Of a DNA stretch of 39,805 bases, positions 1 through 12,817 are shown in pieces (within the stretch, counting starts at the first letter, position 1; each line of letters starts with the position of its first letter). The DNA lies in contig JAFEDH010000024.1 in NCBI GenBank assembly GCA_018241695.1, positions 1-39,805 on the forward strand. The letters run 5' to 3'. This DNA comes from Pseudomonadota bacterium (GTDB lineage Bacteria; Pseudomonadota; Gammaproteobacteria; Burkholderiales; Rhodocyclaceae). A program made the translations under genes and the position numbers. The notes under the pieces were generated by a model. It saw only the letters and a program-made list of their open reading frames with translations. It searched no databases and was not told the origin of the DNA.

Positions 1-602
1 ATGAAACATATACCAAAGGCGAAAAAACGGCACAACGCATCCTTGATGTCGCCGAGGAATTGTTTGCCCATCAGGGCTATCAGGCCACCACCCTACGCGA
101 TATCGCCCATGCGGCCGGCTTGCGGGAGCCCGGGCTTTACAACCATTTCGCCAACAAGGAAGCGCTCTACAACGCGGTGCTGGAGCGCGGCCTGCGGCCA
201 CTGGAAACGCAGATCAACCAGTTACTGGCAGGCAAGCCGGATCTGATGACCCTGGTGAAATTGCCGGGAGAAATGTTGCGCCTCAATGCCCGCCACCCCC
301 ATCTGTCCGCCCTCTTTTACCAGGCGATCCAGTGCTTCCATCAGGGTTCGCCGGCGGCGGGCGCGGCGGACTGGATCCTGCGTCTGTGCTCCCTGGGGCA
401 ATCCATGAATCGGGAGCTGATGCCGGGAGATGATGACGTAATCATTCTCAAGATCATCGCCACGTTCAATCTCTGCTGCGGATATTTCCTCGCCCAGCCC
501 CTGCTCAAGGAATGGGCCGGCATCGATGCGCTCGATGAAGAAATCCTGGTCAAGCAGCAACACCTGATGGAGCAGGTGATGCGAACCTTCGTGATTGGTT
601 GA
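1..602 (+). CDS. TetR/AcrR family transcriptional regulator, 5'-truncated by the window edge
   Basis: The reading frame is open from position 3 to the TGA at 600-602, giving 199 visible residues. The N-terminal part shows a TetR-type DNA-binding domain: helix 1 (TAQRILDVAEELFAHQGY), then the HTH (TTLRDIAHAAGLREPGLYNHF) and the usual NKEALYNAVLE continuation. No in-frame ATG lies at the start; a TTG at position 60 would remove helix 1, so the true start lies just left of the window. The C-terminal ligand domain is not diagnostic, so effector and targets are unknown. Its regulated partner probably lies outside the window, because the next gene (purA) is convergent and separated by a terminator. 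Confidence 0.85.
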   Translation, partial: ETYTKGEKTAQRILDVAEELFAHQGYQATTLRDIAHAAGLREPGLYNHFANKEALYNAVLERGLRPLETQINQLLAGKPDLMTLVKLPGEMLRLNARHPHLSALFYQAIQCFHQGSPAAGAADWILRLCSLGQSMNRELMPGDDDVIILKIIATFNLCCGYFLAQPLLKEWAGIDALDEEILVKQQHLMEQVMRTFVIG

Positions 603-616
603 TGTTCCGCCGCCAT

Positions 617-652
617 GCATAAAAAAACCGGCCACCGCCGGTTTTTTTATGC
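617..652. terminator. Bidirectional rho-independent terminator between TetR gene and purA
   Basis: A perfect 16-bp stem with a four-base CACC loop. The GC core ACCGGC/GCCGGT is flanked by A7 on the left and T7 on the right, so a U-tract is produced on either strand. It sits between the convergent TetR gene and purA and can serve both. Confidence 0.9.
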
Positions 653-668
653 GTCTGAATCCGGATGC

Positions 669-1985
<1,317 letters not shown>

Positions 1986-1993
1986 TCAATACT

Positions 1994-3139
1994 TCAAGAC
2001 AGCAAGGCTTCGATGACCCACTGCCCACCGTGCCGCACAAGCTGACGGTCACAACCGGCCTCGGCCCAGGTGCCAGCATGTCCGGGCAGGGCCATCACCA
2101 CAGCCTCGCCAGCCGCACGCAGGCGCAGAATTTCGGCATATAGCTGGTCATCTCCAGACCAGGGCGCAAGGATCGCGCCCGCGGCCGGCAGGATGGCGAG
2201 ATCGGCCAGTTCACGCAGATCCAGCGAGAATCCGGTTGCCGGACGGGCACAGCCAAACGCCTCGCCCACCAGATCGTAACGTCCACCCAGCGCCAGCGCC
2301 GAGGGGCTACCTTCGCCGTAGGCGGCAAATACGATACCGCTGTGATAGTGATAACCCCGCAGTTCGGACAGGTCAAAGCTGATCGGCAGATCGCCCAGCG
2401 CGCTGGCCAGACGCTCCAGATCATCCAGATGGGCTGTCACGCCTGCAGGCAACACCTGACGCGCCCGGACCAGGACTTCCACACCACCATAGAGATCCGG
2501 CAGGGCCAGCAAGGCACCGCGGGCGGGCTCCGGAGCCCCGGACAGCAGGATTTCCAGCGTGGAAACGTCCTTGGCCTGAAGCGCAGCAAAAATCTCCATG
2601 CCCGCTTCAGCGCCAACGCCTGCCATCTTCACCAGAGTACGGAACAATCCGACATGCCCGAGATCGATGCGACTCGTGACCAGGCCCGCATGGTGCAGAA
2701 CTTCGGCCAGCAGGCGGACAATTTCGATATCGGCCTCGATACCCGCATGGCCATAGATTTCGGCACCCAGCTGGAGCGGCTCACGGGTGGCGTTGAACCC
2801 GGCAGGAAGGGTGTGCAACACCGTGCCGCAATAGCAAAGACGGGCCACACCACGACGGTTGAGCAGGTGGGCATCGATGCGGGCGACCTGTGGCGTGATA
2901 TCCGCGCGCAACCCGAGGGTACGGCCGGAAGTCTGATCCACCAGCTTGAAGGTTCGCAGATCCAGGTCGTGGCCACTGCCAGTCAGCAGGGATTCGACAT
3001 GCTCCAGCAATGGAGGAATAACCAGCTCGTATCCGTGACCCGCAAAGATGTCGAGCAGCGCCCGACGCAGGGTTTCCACCCGTCGGGCCTGAGCCGGCAG
3101 AATATCTTCGATCGCTTCGGGAAGCAGCCAGCGGTTCAT
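1994..3139 (-). CDS. hisZ: ATP phosphoribosyltransferase regulatory subunit HisZ
   Basis: 381 residues resembling the catalytic fold of histidyl-tRNA synthetase (class II), including a motif-2-like [17 protein letters not shown] and [10 protein letters not shown], but without an anticodon-binding domain. This is the hallmark of HisZ, which activates the short-form HisG and mediates histidine feedback in histidine biosynthesis. The order DUF2065-hisZ-purA downstream of hflC is a recurrent betaproteobacterial arrangement. Its ATG overlaps the stop of the upstream DUF2065 gene by 4 nt, suggesting translational coupling. hisG itself is not in the window. Confidence 0.93.
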   Translation of the reverse strand: MNRWLLPEAIEDILPAQARRVETLRRALLDIFAGHGYELVIPPLLEHVESLLTGSGHDLDLRTFKLVDQTSGRTLGLRADITPQVARIDAHLLNRRGVARLCYCGTVLHTLPAGFNATREPLQLGAEIYGHAGIEADIEIVRLLAEVLHHAGLVTSRIDLGHVGLFRTLVKMAGVGAEAGMEIFAALQAKDVSTLEILLSGAPEPARGALLALPDLYGGVEVLVRARQVLPAGVTAHLDDLERLASALGDLPISFDLSELRGYHYHSGIVFAAYGEGSPSALALGGRYDLVGEAFGCARPATGFSLDLRELADLAILPAAGAILAPWSGDDQLYAEILRLRAAGEAVVMALPGHAGTWAEAGCDRQLVRHGGQWVIEALLS

Positions 3140-3321
3140 TTCACCACCATCAGCATCACCAGCCCCACGATCATGGATGAAAGCCCGATGAAACGTATCT
3201 GTCCGTCCGCCAGTTCGGTAACACGACGAAAAGTCTCACGCCAGACACGGGGGGCCAGAAAGGGCAGCACGCCTTCGATGATCAACATGAGGCCGAAGGC
3301 CATAAGCAGGGTGGTTGCCAT
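3136..3321 (-). CDS. DUF2065 (YjeT-like) small inner-membrane protein
   Basis: 61 residues with two hydrophobic segments (about 5-23 and 43-60) separated by a short basic loop ([20 protein letters not shown]). Length, the [15 protein letters not shown] start and the position between hflC and hisZ match the DUF2065/YjeT family. Function is unknown; conserved linkage to hflKC suggests a role at the inner membrane. The ATG at 3319-3321 lies 12 bp after hflC, and its end overlaps hisZ by 4 nt. Confidence 0.85.
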   Translation of the reverse strand: MATTLLMAFGLMLIIEGVLPFLAPRVWRETFRRVTELADGQIRFIGLSSMIVGLVMLMVVK

Positions 3322-3333
3322 GAAACCGCCCGA

Positions 3334-4209
3334 TCACTTGCCGCGACCGGGGTTCTTCAGATATTTGAAGAAATCCGAATTGGGCTCCAGCACCATCAGA
3401 TCACCCTTGCTCTTGAAGCTGGAACGATAGGCTTCCAGACTGCGATAGAAGGCATAAAACTCGGGATTGCGGCCCATGGCTTCGCCGTAGATCGCAGCAG
3501 CCCTGGCATCCCCTTCGCCCTTGATCTTCTGGGCATCGCGATAGGCTTCGGCCACAATGACTTCACGTTGCCGATCGGCATCGGCACGAATTTTCTCGGC
3601 CTCGGCTCCCCCCTGGGAGCGCAGTTCGTTGGCGACCCGCTTGCGCTCGGTTTCCATGCGGCGATACACGGACTCCGAAACCTCGGGCGGGAAATCCACG
3701 CGCTTGAGCCGCACGTCGACAATCTCGACACCAATGGTGCGGGCATCGCCATCCGCCTTGCGCTGCACCTCAGCCATGATCTTGTCGCGTTCGCCGGAGA
3801 CCACATCATGCACGGAACGCTTGCCGAATTCCTCACGTAAACCCGAGTTCACCGTCTGGGCAAGCCGGGTGCGGGCCTGCTGCTCGTCGCCACCAACCGA
3901 AACATAAAACTGCTTCACATCGCGGATGCGCCATTTGACAAAGGAATCGACCAGCACCGGCTTCTTTTCCGCGGTCAGGAAGCGCTCCGGATCGGGGGAA
4001 TCGAGCGTCAGGATGCGGCGATCGAAAAAACGCACGTTCTGGATCAGAGGCCATTTGAAAGCCAGGCCCGGCTGGTTGATGACCTGACGCACCTCGCCCA
4101 GCTGGAAAATGATCGCGTACTGGCGCTGGTCCACGGTAAAGACCGAAAGGCCCAGCAGCATGAGAATGAAAAAGATGGCGGTCAGAGCGCCAGACAGATT
4201 ACGGGCCAT
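3334..4209 (-). CDS. hflC: HflC, SPFH-family modulator of FtsH protease
   Basis: 291 residues: one N-terminal transmembrane segment (about 5-25), then an SPFH/Band-7 domain (VDQRQYAIIFQLGEV onward), a helical stretch rich in A/E/R/K, and a C-terminal FYAFYRSLEAY typical of HflC. In characterised bacteria HflC and HflK form a large membrane complex that encloses FtsH and modulates proteolysis of membrane proteins. The ATG overlaps the hflK stop by one base (TGATG), so the two subunits are translationally coupled, as expected for an equimolar complex. Confidence 0.95.
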   Translation of the reverse strand: MARNLSGALTAIFFILMLLGLSVFTVDQRQYAIIFQLGEVRQVINQPGLAFKWPLIQNVRFFDRRILTLDSPDPERFLTAEKKPVLVDSFVKWRIRDVKQFYVSVGGDEQQARTRLAQTVNSGLREEFGKRSVHDVVSGERDKIMAEVQRKADGDARTIGVEIVDVRLKRVDFPPEVSESVYRRMETERKRVANELRSQGGAEAEKIRADADRQREVIVAEAYRDAQKIKGEGDARAAAIYGEAMGRNPEFYAFYRSLEAYRSSFKSKGDLMVLEPNSDFFKYLKNPGRGK

Positions 4210-5468
4210 CAGCGGTCACTCCGATCGCGGGAACGCATGGAATCACGAGAGCGGTAATCGCCACTGCGCTCCACCGGCGGAACCTTTTCCAGTTGGGGAG
4301 GCACTTCGCCCGACATGACCGTGGGGGTATGGTTGGCTGTTGTCTGGGATGTATCGCCGGATACGGTCCCGGAAGCAGCACCCGCCGCCTGCATCAGCTT
4401 GTCCAGCGGCAGATAGAGCAGATTCCCCTGGCCCTTGGCATCCACCATGACCTTGCTGGTACTGCTGTAGATCTGCTGCAGGGTTTCCAGATACATGCGC
4501 TGACGGGTAACCTCGGGATATTTACTGTACTCGGTCAGAATCTGCTTGAAACGGGAGGCGTCCCCTTCCGCAGTGGCAATCATGCGGCTCTTGTAACCGT
4601 TGGCTTCCTCGATCAGGCGGGCGGCCGTACCCTTGGCTTTCGGGATCACGTCGTTGGCATACGCCTGGCCTTCGTTTTTCTGCCGCTCGCGATCCTGCCC
4701 CGCCTTCACCGCATCATCAAAAGCGGCCTGAACCTGCTCGGGCGGCTGGGTGCTTTGCAATGTGACGGAGCGAATCTGGACGCCGGTCTGATAGCGGTCG
4801 AGAATGTCCTGAATCAGTTTCTGTGTATTCGCGGCAATGACATCGCGGCCCTCGTACAGGACATAGTCCATCTGGCTCTTGCCCACCACTTCGCGGATTG
4901 CCGTTTCAGCCGCCTGAATCACGGCTTCGTCCGGATTCCGGTTCTTGAATATGTAGTTCTTCGGATCCTTGAGGACATACTGGACTGCAAACTGGACACT
5001 GACGATATTCTCGTCATCAGTCAGCATCAGCGCCTCTTTCGGGACCTTGTTCTTTTCCGATCCACGATAGCCAACCTCGACGGTACGCACACCGGAAAGA
5101 TTGACCACCTCGTAACTCTCGATCGGCCAGGGCATATGCCAGCGCAAGCCCGGTTCGGTGGTTTCGGTATAGCTGCCAAAACGCAACACGATCCCGCGCT
5201 GGCTGGCATCGACGATATAAAAGCCACTGCCCGCCCAGACCACCGCGATCAGTGCAAGCAGCAGACCGACCCCGCCCCCGAACTGGCGCGGAGAAATCGT
5301 CGGACGATTGCCACCGTCAAAGCCACCGCCGCCCCCTTTTTTGCCAAAGAGGGAAGAAAGACGCTGATTGAAGTCGCGCCACAGCTCTTCCAAATCGGGG
5401 GGGCCATCCCCCTTGTTGCGACCACCACCGGGTTTCTGGTTACCCCAGTTATTGTCGTTGAGGGACAT
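4209..5468 (-). CDS. hflK: HflK, SPFH-family modulator of FtsH protease
   Basis: 419 residues from ATG 5466-5468. The layout is a Gly/Asn-rich cytoplasmic N-terminus (MSLNDNNWGNQKPGGG), one transmembrane helix at about 65-86, an SPFH domain (IVDASQRGIVLRFG onward), a coiled-coil region and a low-complexity C-terminus. This is the HflK pattern; the Gly-rich N-terminus separates it from HflC. A GTG six codons upstream (5486) is an alternative start, but MSLNDxxWG is the usual beginning and neither site has a strong ribosome-binding site. It lies 51 bp after hflX in the same operon. Confidence 0.94.
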   Translation of the reverse strand: MSLNDNNWGNQKPGGGRNKGDGPPDLEELWRDFNQRLSSLFGKKGGGGGFDGGNRPTISPRQFGGGVGLLLALIAVVWAGSGFYIVDASQRGIVLRFGSYTETTEPGLRWHMPWPIESYEVVNLSGVRTVEVGYRGSEKNKVPKEALMLTDDENIVSVQFAVQYVLKDPKNYIFKNRNPDEAVIQAAETAIREVVGKSQMDYVLYEGRDVIAANTQKLIQDILDRYQTGVQIRSVTLQSTQPPEQVQAAFDDAVKAGQDRERQKNEGQAYANDVIPKAKGTAARLIEEANGYKSRMIATAEGDASRFKQILTEYSKYPEVTRQRMYLETLQQIYSSTSKVMVDAKGQGNLLYLPLDKLMQAAGAASGTVSGDTSQTTANHTPTVMSGEVPPQLEKVPPVERSGDYRSRDSMRSRDRSDR

Positions 5469-5519
5469 GAGTATGCCGGCAATCACGTTTCAAGTATCCG
5501 GAAACAATGGAGGAAAGTA

Positions 5520-6671
5520 TCAGGCAGTCAGCGCATCGGTCACGGCGGGGAGTCCAGCTCGCTCGCGTGCAATCTCGGCCAGGGCGGATCGCAGGGAATC
5601 CAGGCCGGAACCTGTACGTGCGCTGACGAAAACGCGGCGGATTCTAGCATGCCCCTCCACGACATCTCCCCGCTCGAGGCCGGGACCGGCCGCAGTCAGA
5701 TCGATCTTGTTCCAGATCAGAATCTGCGACACCTGTGCCGCACCGACCTCGGCCAGTACGGTATTCACGGCAGCCATTTGCTGATCCCTGTCAGGGCTGG
5801 CAGAGTCCACCACGTGCAACAGCAGGTCCGCCTGGGCCGTTTCCTCGAGCGTCGCATGGAAAGCGGCCACCAGTGAATGGGGCAGATCACGGATGAAGCC
5901 CACGGTATCGGAAATGACAATCTGCCCCGCGCCCTCGACAAATACCCGGCGGGAGGTTGTATCCAGCGTGGCGAAGAGCTGGTTGGCCGCATAGGCACCG
6001 GCCTTGGTCAGTGCATTGAAGAGCGTGCTCTTGCCGGCATTGGTATACCCCACCAGGGATACGGAAAGCACCTCGTTGCGGTCTCGCGCCCGACGCCGCA
6101 CGGCGCGCTGCTTTTCCAGCGTCTTGAGACGGTCCTTGAGCAGGGCGACACGTTTGCCGAGCAGCCGGCGGTCGGTTTCCAGCTGTTTTTCACCGGGGCC
6201 GCGCAGGCCGATACCGCCCTTTTGCCGCTCCAGGTGTGTCCAGCCCCGTACCAGACGGGTGGACAGATGCTCCAGTTGCGCCAATTCCACCTGCAGTTTG
6301 CCTTCATGGCTGCGGGCGCGCAGCGCGAAGATGTCGAGAATCAGGCTGGTACGGTCGACCACCCGCCGTTGCAGGGTCTTTTCAAGATTACGCTGCTGCC
6401 CGGGCGATAGCTCGTGATTGAAGATCACAAGATCGGCATCATGGAGCGTGACTGCGGTTCCAACCTCATCCACCTTGCCCTTGCCGGCAAACATCGCGGG
6501 GTCAGGGCTATGGCGCCTGCCCCCCACCACTGCCATCGGCTCTGCTCCGGCGCTGCGGACCAGCAGGCGAAACTCGTCAAGACGCTCCGCATAATCACCG
6601 GTGTTGAAATCCAGCTGTACGAGAATCGCACCAACCGCATCGCCAGCACGCAGGGCGGGGCGATCAAACAT
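5520..6671 (-). CDS. hflX: GTPase HflX (ribosome-associated)
   Basis: 383 residues from ATG 6671 (MFDRPALRAGD). The N-terminal HflX domain ends in the glycine-rich GPGEKQLETDRR segment, followed by a GTPase domain with G1 GYTNAGKST, G3 DTVGFIRDLP, G4 NKID and G5 SART. HflX binds the 50S subunit and acts as a ribosome-splitting or rescue GTPase under stress in other bacteria. A GTG seven codons upstream (6692) is a possible alternative start; neither start has a clear ribosome-binding site. It lies 36 bp after hfq. Confidence 0.95.
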   Translation of the reverse strand: MFDRPALRAGDAVGAILVQLDFNTGDYAERLDEFRLLVRSAGAEPMAVVGGRRHSPDPAMFAGKGKVDEVGTAVTLHDADLVIFNHELSPGQQRNLEKTLQRRVVDRTSLILDIFALRARSHEGKLQVELAQLEHLSTRLVRGWTHLERQKGGIGLRGPGEKQLETDRRLLGKRVALLKDRLKTLEKQRAVRRRARDRNEVLSVSLVGYTNAGKSTLFNALTKAGAYAANQLFATLDTTSRRVFVEGAGQIVISDTVGFIRDLPHSLVAAFHATLEETAQADLLLHVVDSASPDRDQQMAAVNTVLAEVGAAQVSQILIWNKIDLTAAGPGLERGDVVEGHARIRRVFVSARTGSGLDSLRSALAEIARERAGLPAVTDALTA

Positions 6672-6707
6672 CGGTGCTACCGCAAGCCGCACCGGGGCGA
6701 AGTGACA

Positions 6708-6941
6708 TCAATCGCTTGCGTCTTGAGAGAGGTTGACCGGTCGGGCTGGCACAACCGTCGAAATGGCGTGCTTGTATACCATCTGGGTCACGGTGTTCTT
6801 CAACAGCACCACATACTGGTCGAAGGAGTCGATCTGACCCTGCAACTTGATTCCATTGACAAGATAGATGGAGACCGGAATATGCTCGCGGCGCAATGTG
6901 TTCAGAAACGGGTCTTGTAGAAGTTGCCCTTTGTTGCTCAT
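6708..6941 (-). CDS. hfq: RNA chaperone Hfq
   Basis: 77 residues from the ATG at 6941 ([14 protein letters not shown]). It carries the Sm1 motif ([22 protein letters not shown]) and the Sm2 signature YKHAIST, with the FLNTLRRE proximal face. Hfq forms a hexameric ring that pairs small RNAs with mRNAs. The AGGGGA about 8 nt upstream of ATG 6941 is a clear ribosome-binding site and argues against a start nine codons further upstream. First gene of the hfq-hflX-hflK-hflC-DUF2065-hisZ-purA operon. Unlike many relatives, no der gene precedes it. Confidence 0.97.
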   Translation of the reverse strand: MSNKGQLLQDPFLNTLRREHIPVSIYLVNGIKLQGQIDSFDQYVVLLKNTVTQMVYKHAISTVVPARPVNLSQDASD

Positions 6942-6973
6942 GGAGAATCCCCTGATCTCGTTTTTCAAGCGTC

Positions 6974-7003
6974 ACTGTACTGGATTTTTCGCGCCCTTGC
7001 CAA
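6974..7003 (-). promoter_or_regulatory. Candidate sigma-70 promoter for hfq operon
   Basis: On the minus strand TTGGCA (6998-7003) and TACAGT (6974-6979) are separated by 18 bp. This would start transcription near 6967, about 25 nt ahead of the hfq ATG. The match is by eye only. Confidence 0.45.
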
Positions 7004-7202
7004 GTGACCCGGCAGCGCCTTCCTGCAAATAAACCGCCCATCGAGGATACGCCCCGCCACGGCCTGCCCCTGACTCTTTTACAATGCACGCAGGCAGTTC
7101 CTGAATTCCCCTGATGAGCCGACAATATCCACCATGTGGCAACCGCCTGATCCAGGAACGCGCACTTCCACCCGTCCGCCACCACTTGCTATCGGAATAA
7201 AA

Positions 7203-7430
7203 ATGCACTTCGACCAGGAACTCGACGCCCGTGGCCTGCATTGTCCTTTGCCCATTCTCCGAACCAAGAAAGCCCTCGCCGGAATGGTGTCCGGCCAGGT
7301 TCTACGGGTGGTGGCCACCGATCCGGGATCGGTACGGGACTTTCAATCGTTCGCCAGGCAGACGGGCAACGAGCTCCTGGCCAGCGAAGCCAGTGATCAG
7401 GAGTTCACCTTTCTCATCAAGCGGCGCTGA
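7203..7430 (+). CDS. TusA/SirA-family sulfurtransferase-like protein
   Basis: 75 residues beginning MHFDQELDARGLHCPLPILRTKKAL. The CPxP motif with the single conserved Cys at residue 14 is the TusA/SirA/YedF signature; in this family the Cys carries a persulfide for tRNA thiolation, molybdenum cofactor assembly or other sulfur relay. The ATG at 7203 is preceded by GGAA at about 7 nt; the reading frame extends upstream to a possible start at 7134, but that adds a proline-rich segment foreign to the family. It is divergent from hfq and convergent with valS (25 bp between stops). Which sulfur pathway it serves cannot be told. Confidence 0.87.
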   Translation: MHFDQELDARGLHCPLPILRTKKALAGMVSGQVLRVVATDPGSVRDFQSFARQTGNELLASEASDQEFTFLIKRR

Positions 7431-7455
7431 GCCGGTAAAAATCCTCCGAACGGCT

Positions 7456-10287
<2,832 letters not shown>

Positions 10288-10406
10288 GGAGTACAAAGGA
10301 ATAGAAAACTAACAGGCCGGACTGCGGCCGGAGCGCGGGCGGGATGCCAGAATCCGGCACCCCGTGCGCGAAGGGGCGTAATTATACCGGACCGGCGCAG
10401 GCGGCT

Positions 10407-10748
10407 TCAGGGCTGCTGCTGCTCCAGCGCGCGCCTCAACTGGGGCAGCAGCTCGTTGCGGGCCTGCTGGGTAAGCTGATGGATCAGCTGATCGGTCAGC
10501 CCGTCAAGGATGCGCAACACCAGCATGGGCAGCCGCTCGTCCAGCCATGCCTCACAGGCCGCCTCCAGTGCTACCCTTTGCGATGCGAAGGGATCAACGA
10601 CCTCGGTCAGGACCGGCAACGGCTGCCCTTCCCTCACTACATCGGTCAGGGTGGGAATATCGTCCCCGGCGGCACCGGTCTGCGTCGGCGCCCCGCGCCA
10701 GCGCTGCATCAGTGCATCGGCCTGTCCGAGAATATCGGGATCCGTCAT
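10407..10748 (-). CDS. Small acidic protein, DUF2486-like
   Basis: 113 residues, no transmembrane segment. The middle carries two related hydrophobic-acidic motifs (IPTLTDVV and LPVLTEVV), and the C-terminal half is a predicted long helix (LPMLVLRILDGLTDQLIHQL). This matches my recollection of betaproteobacterial DUF2486 proteins encoded next to holC; function unknown. The ATG at 10746-10748 overlaps the holC stop by one base (TGATG), so it is probably co-translated with the pepA-holC unit. valS starts 119 bp downstream. Confidence 0.65.
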   Translation of the reverse strand: MTDPDILGQADALMQRWRGAPTQTGAAGDDIPTLTDVVREGQPLPVLTEVVDPFASQRVALEAACEAWLDERLPMLVLRILDGLTDQLIHQLTQQARNELLPQLRRALEQQQP

Positions 10749-11179
10749 CACCCCGCCATGCCGCCGGACACATCCCGGCTATCCAGTTCGCAACCCTGCT
10801 CCCGATAGAATCTGAACCGTTCCCGTCCGGGCAGGCGTACCTCGTCTTCCACGCTGATGATTTCGATCAGTTCCTCGAAACGGGAAAATGCTGGCGGTAC
10901 CTCGTCGCTCAGATTGAGCAGGCATTCGCCCCCCTGCGTGTCATCCAGATGCCGGGCAATCAGAATGGGCGTTTCCGCGGCATGGGGCGCGTCGGCGCGG
11001 CAATGGGGAATGAAACTCAGGGCCTGCTGCATCCACAGTTGCCGGTCAAGGCGATCCGCCATCACAGTGACAGGTGCATAGATCAACACCTGCCGACGCC
11101 GGCTCCAGGCCTGACCGACCCAATCCGTCGCCGTCTGGATCCGGTCTCTGGCACCGTGGAAAAACCGGACACAGGTCAC
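10748..11179 (-). CDS. holC: DNA polymerase III chi subunit
   Basis: 143 residues. The N-terminus (TCVRFFHGARDRIQTATDWVGQAW), the LIYAPVTVMADRLDRQLW strand-helix and SFIPHCRADAP match HolC, which links the clamp loader to single-strand-binding protein. It starts at GTG 11177-11179, overlapping the pepA stop by 4 nt (GTGA). The order pepA-holC-(small gene)-valS is widespread in Proteobacteria and supports the call. The usual C-terminus is followed by about 15 extra residues. Confidence 0.88.
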   Translation of the reverse strand: MTCVRFFHGARDRIQTATDWVGQAWSRRRQVLIYAPVTVMADRLDRQLWMQQALSFIPHCRADAPHAAETPILIARHLDDTQGGECLLNLSDEVPPAFSRFEELIEIISVEDEVRLPGRERFRFYREQGCELDSRDVSGGMAG

Positions 11180-12714
11180 GCGGTGCTCTTCCTGCGGCGA
11201 CCGGGTTTCTTTGCCTGGGCCCGTGCATCGGCCGCACGCTCAAGCAGGAAATGGGTCAGCAGGGGAACCGGGCGGCCGGTCGAGCCTTTCTTCTCTCCGC
11301 CACGGTAGGCCGTACCCGCGACATCCAGATGTGCCCACGGATATTTCTGTGTGAAACGCGCCAGAAAACAGGCGGCGGTGATGGTGCCGGCCATGCGTCC
11401 GCCAATATTCGCCATATCGGCAAAAGGGCTCTTGAGCTGTTCCTGGTAATCCTCCCAGAGGGGCAACTGCCAGGCCCGGTCATACGCATTCTGGCCGCTG
11501 TCGAGCAACTCGCGCGCGAGAGCCTCGTTGTTGGCCAGCAAGCCGGTGGCCACGTTGCCCAGGGCAATTACACAGGCACCGGTCAGCGTAGCCACATCCA
11601 CTACACATTCGGGATCAAACCGCTCGACATAGGTCAGGGCATCGCACAGAATCAGCCGGCCCTCGGCATCGGTATTGAGGATTTCCACGGTCTGGCCGGA
11701 AAGGGATGTCACCACATCACCGGGTTTGATGGCGGAGCCGCCGGGCATGTTTTCGGTCGTCGGAATCACGCCGATAACGTTGAGGGGAAGCTGCATCAGC
11801 GCCACGGCTTTCAGTGTGCCAATGACGCTGGCAGCACCCGACATGTCGTACTTCATCTCGTCCATTTCCGGTGCCGGCTTGAGCGAGATGCCGCCGGTGT
11901 CGAAGGTAATGCCCTTGCCGACAAGGACAATCGGCTTGACATCCTTCCCGCCACCCTGATGCTTGAGAACGATGAATTTGGGCGGTTCATGGGAACCCCG
12001 GGCCACCGCCAGCAGGGTATTCATGCCGAGTTTCTCCATGTCAGCCTTCTCAAGAACCTCGATACCCAGACCATGCGCCTCAGCCAATGCCCGGGCCTGC
12101 TCGGCCAGATAGCCGGGAGTGCAGTGATTGCCCGGCAGATTGGCCAGATCCTTCATCAATCTCTGTCCTTCGGCGATGGCCTGGCCTTCGCCCAGCGCCG
12201 CCTCCGCCGCTGCCAGCTCGCTACGACGGGCGACGCAGAAGGTGAGCTTGCGCAGGGGGCGGCGGACATCATCCTTCCTCGACTTGAGCTGATCGAACCG
12301 ATAAAGGGTTTCCATCGATACCATGACCGCCTGCCGGATACGCCAGGTTACATCGCGCTTTTTTACCGGCAACTCGGTGAGATACAGGGTGCCGTCGAAG
12401 CCACCCGTCTCGTTGAGGGTACGCACCGCCGTGGCGATGGCGTTGCGGTACTCCTTTTCCCTGAATTCCTTTTCCTTGCCCAGCCCGACCAGCAGCACCC
12501 GGTCGGCCAGCGTCCCGGGGACATTGTGCAGCAGCAAGGTCGTACCCGGCTTGCCCTCCATATCTCCCCGGCGCAACAGATCAGACAGATGCTGGCGCGC
12601 CCCCCGGTCAATGATCTCGGCCGGACCGGATAGCTTGCGCGACTCGAAAATACCGACCACCACACAGGCACTGCGCTGTTTCTCGGGACTGCCGCTCTTT
12701 ATGCTAAATTCCAC
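11176..12714 (-). CDS. pepA: Leucyl aminopeptidase (M17 family)
   Basis: 512 residues. The C-terminal catalytic domain has the M17 metal and active-site motifs VGKGITFDTGGISLKP, YDMSGAASVIG and the signature NTDAEGRLILCDAL; the N-terminal macro-like domain begins MEFSIKSGSPEKQ. It is a cytosolic hexameric two-metal exopeptidase; in E. coli the same protein also binds DNA as an accessory recombination factor and repressor. The ATG at 12712-12714 has AAGGAG 7 nt upstream. First gene of the pepA-holC block, divergent from lptF across a 103-bp intergenic region. Confidence 0.95.
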   Translation of the reverse strand: MEFSIKSGSPEKQRSACVVVGIFESRKLSGPAEIIDRGARQHLSDLLRRGDMEGKPGTTLLLHNVPGTLADRVLLVGLGKEKEFREKEYRNAIATAVRTLNETGGFDGTLYLTELPVKKRDVTWRIRQAVMVSMETLYRFDQLKSRKDDVRRPLRKLTFCVARRSELAAAEAALGEGQAIAEGQRLMKDLANLPGNHCTPGYLAEQARALAEAHGLGIEVLEKADMEKLGMNTLLAVARGSHEPPKFIVLKHQGGGKDVKPIVLVGKGITFDTGGISLKPAPEMDEMKYDMSGAASVIGTLKAVALMQLPLNVIGVIPTTENMPGGSAIKPGDVVTSLSGQTVEILNTDAEGRLILCDALTYVERFDPECVVDVATLTGACVIALGNVATGLLANNEALARELLDSGQNAYDRAWQLPLWEDYQEQLKSPFADMANIGGRMAGTITAACFLARFTQKYPWAHLDVAGTAYRGGEKKGSTGRPVPLLTHFLLERAADARAQAKKPGRRRKSTA

Positions 12715-12756
12715 GTGCTGCTCCTTGGCATAACTTGCTGTAAATCGGTTTATTTC

Positions 12757-12770
12757 GCGGGCATGCCCGC
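12757..12770. promoter_or_regulatory. Perfect 14-bp palindrome between divergent pepA and lptF
   Basis: GCGGGCATGCCCGC is fully self-complementary and sits in the centre of the 103-bp divergent intergenic region. It could be an operator or simply a cruciform-prone sequence; no regulator is identified. Confidence 0.3.
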
Positions 12771-12817
12771 CCTCTTGCCGATTATCACCAATCCTTTCGC
12801 ATTAAGTCAAAGTTCCG

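Noticed and set aside
2342..3430. Plus-strand open frame (362 codons) opposite hisZ
   Set aside because: Antisense to HisZ and DUF2065, which match their families throughout; typical of GC-rich codon bias.
4293..5876. Long open frame (527 codons) antisense to hflK and hflX
   Set aside because: It is the shadow of well-identified genes on the other strand, with no family motif and no ribosome-binding site.
11074..12633. Plus-strand open frame (519 codons) opposite pepA
   Set aside because: Antisense shadow of PepA, whose catalytic motifs are complete.
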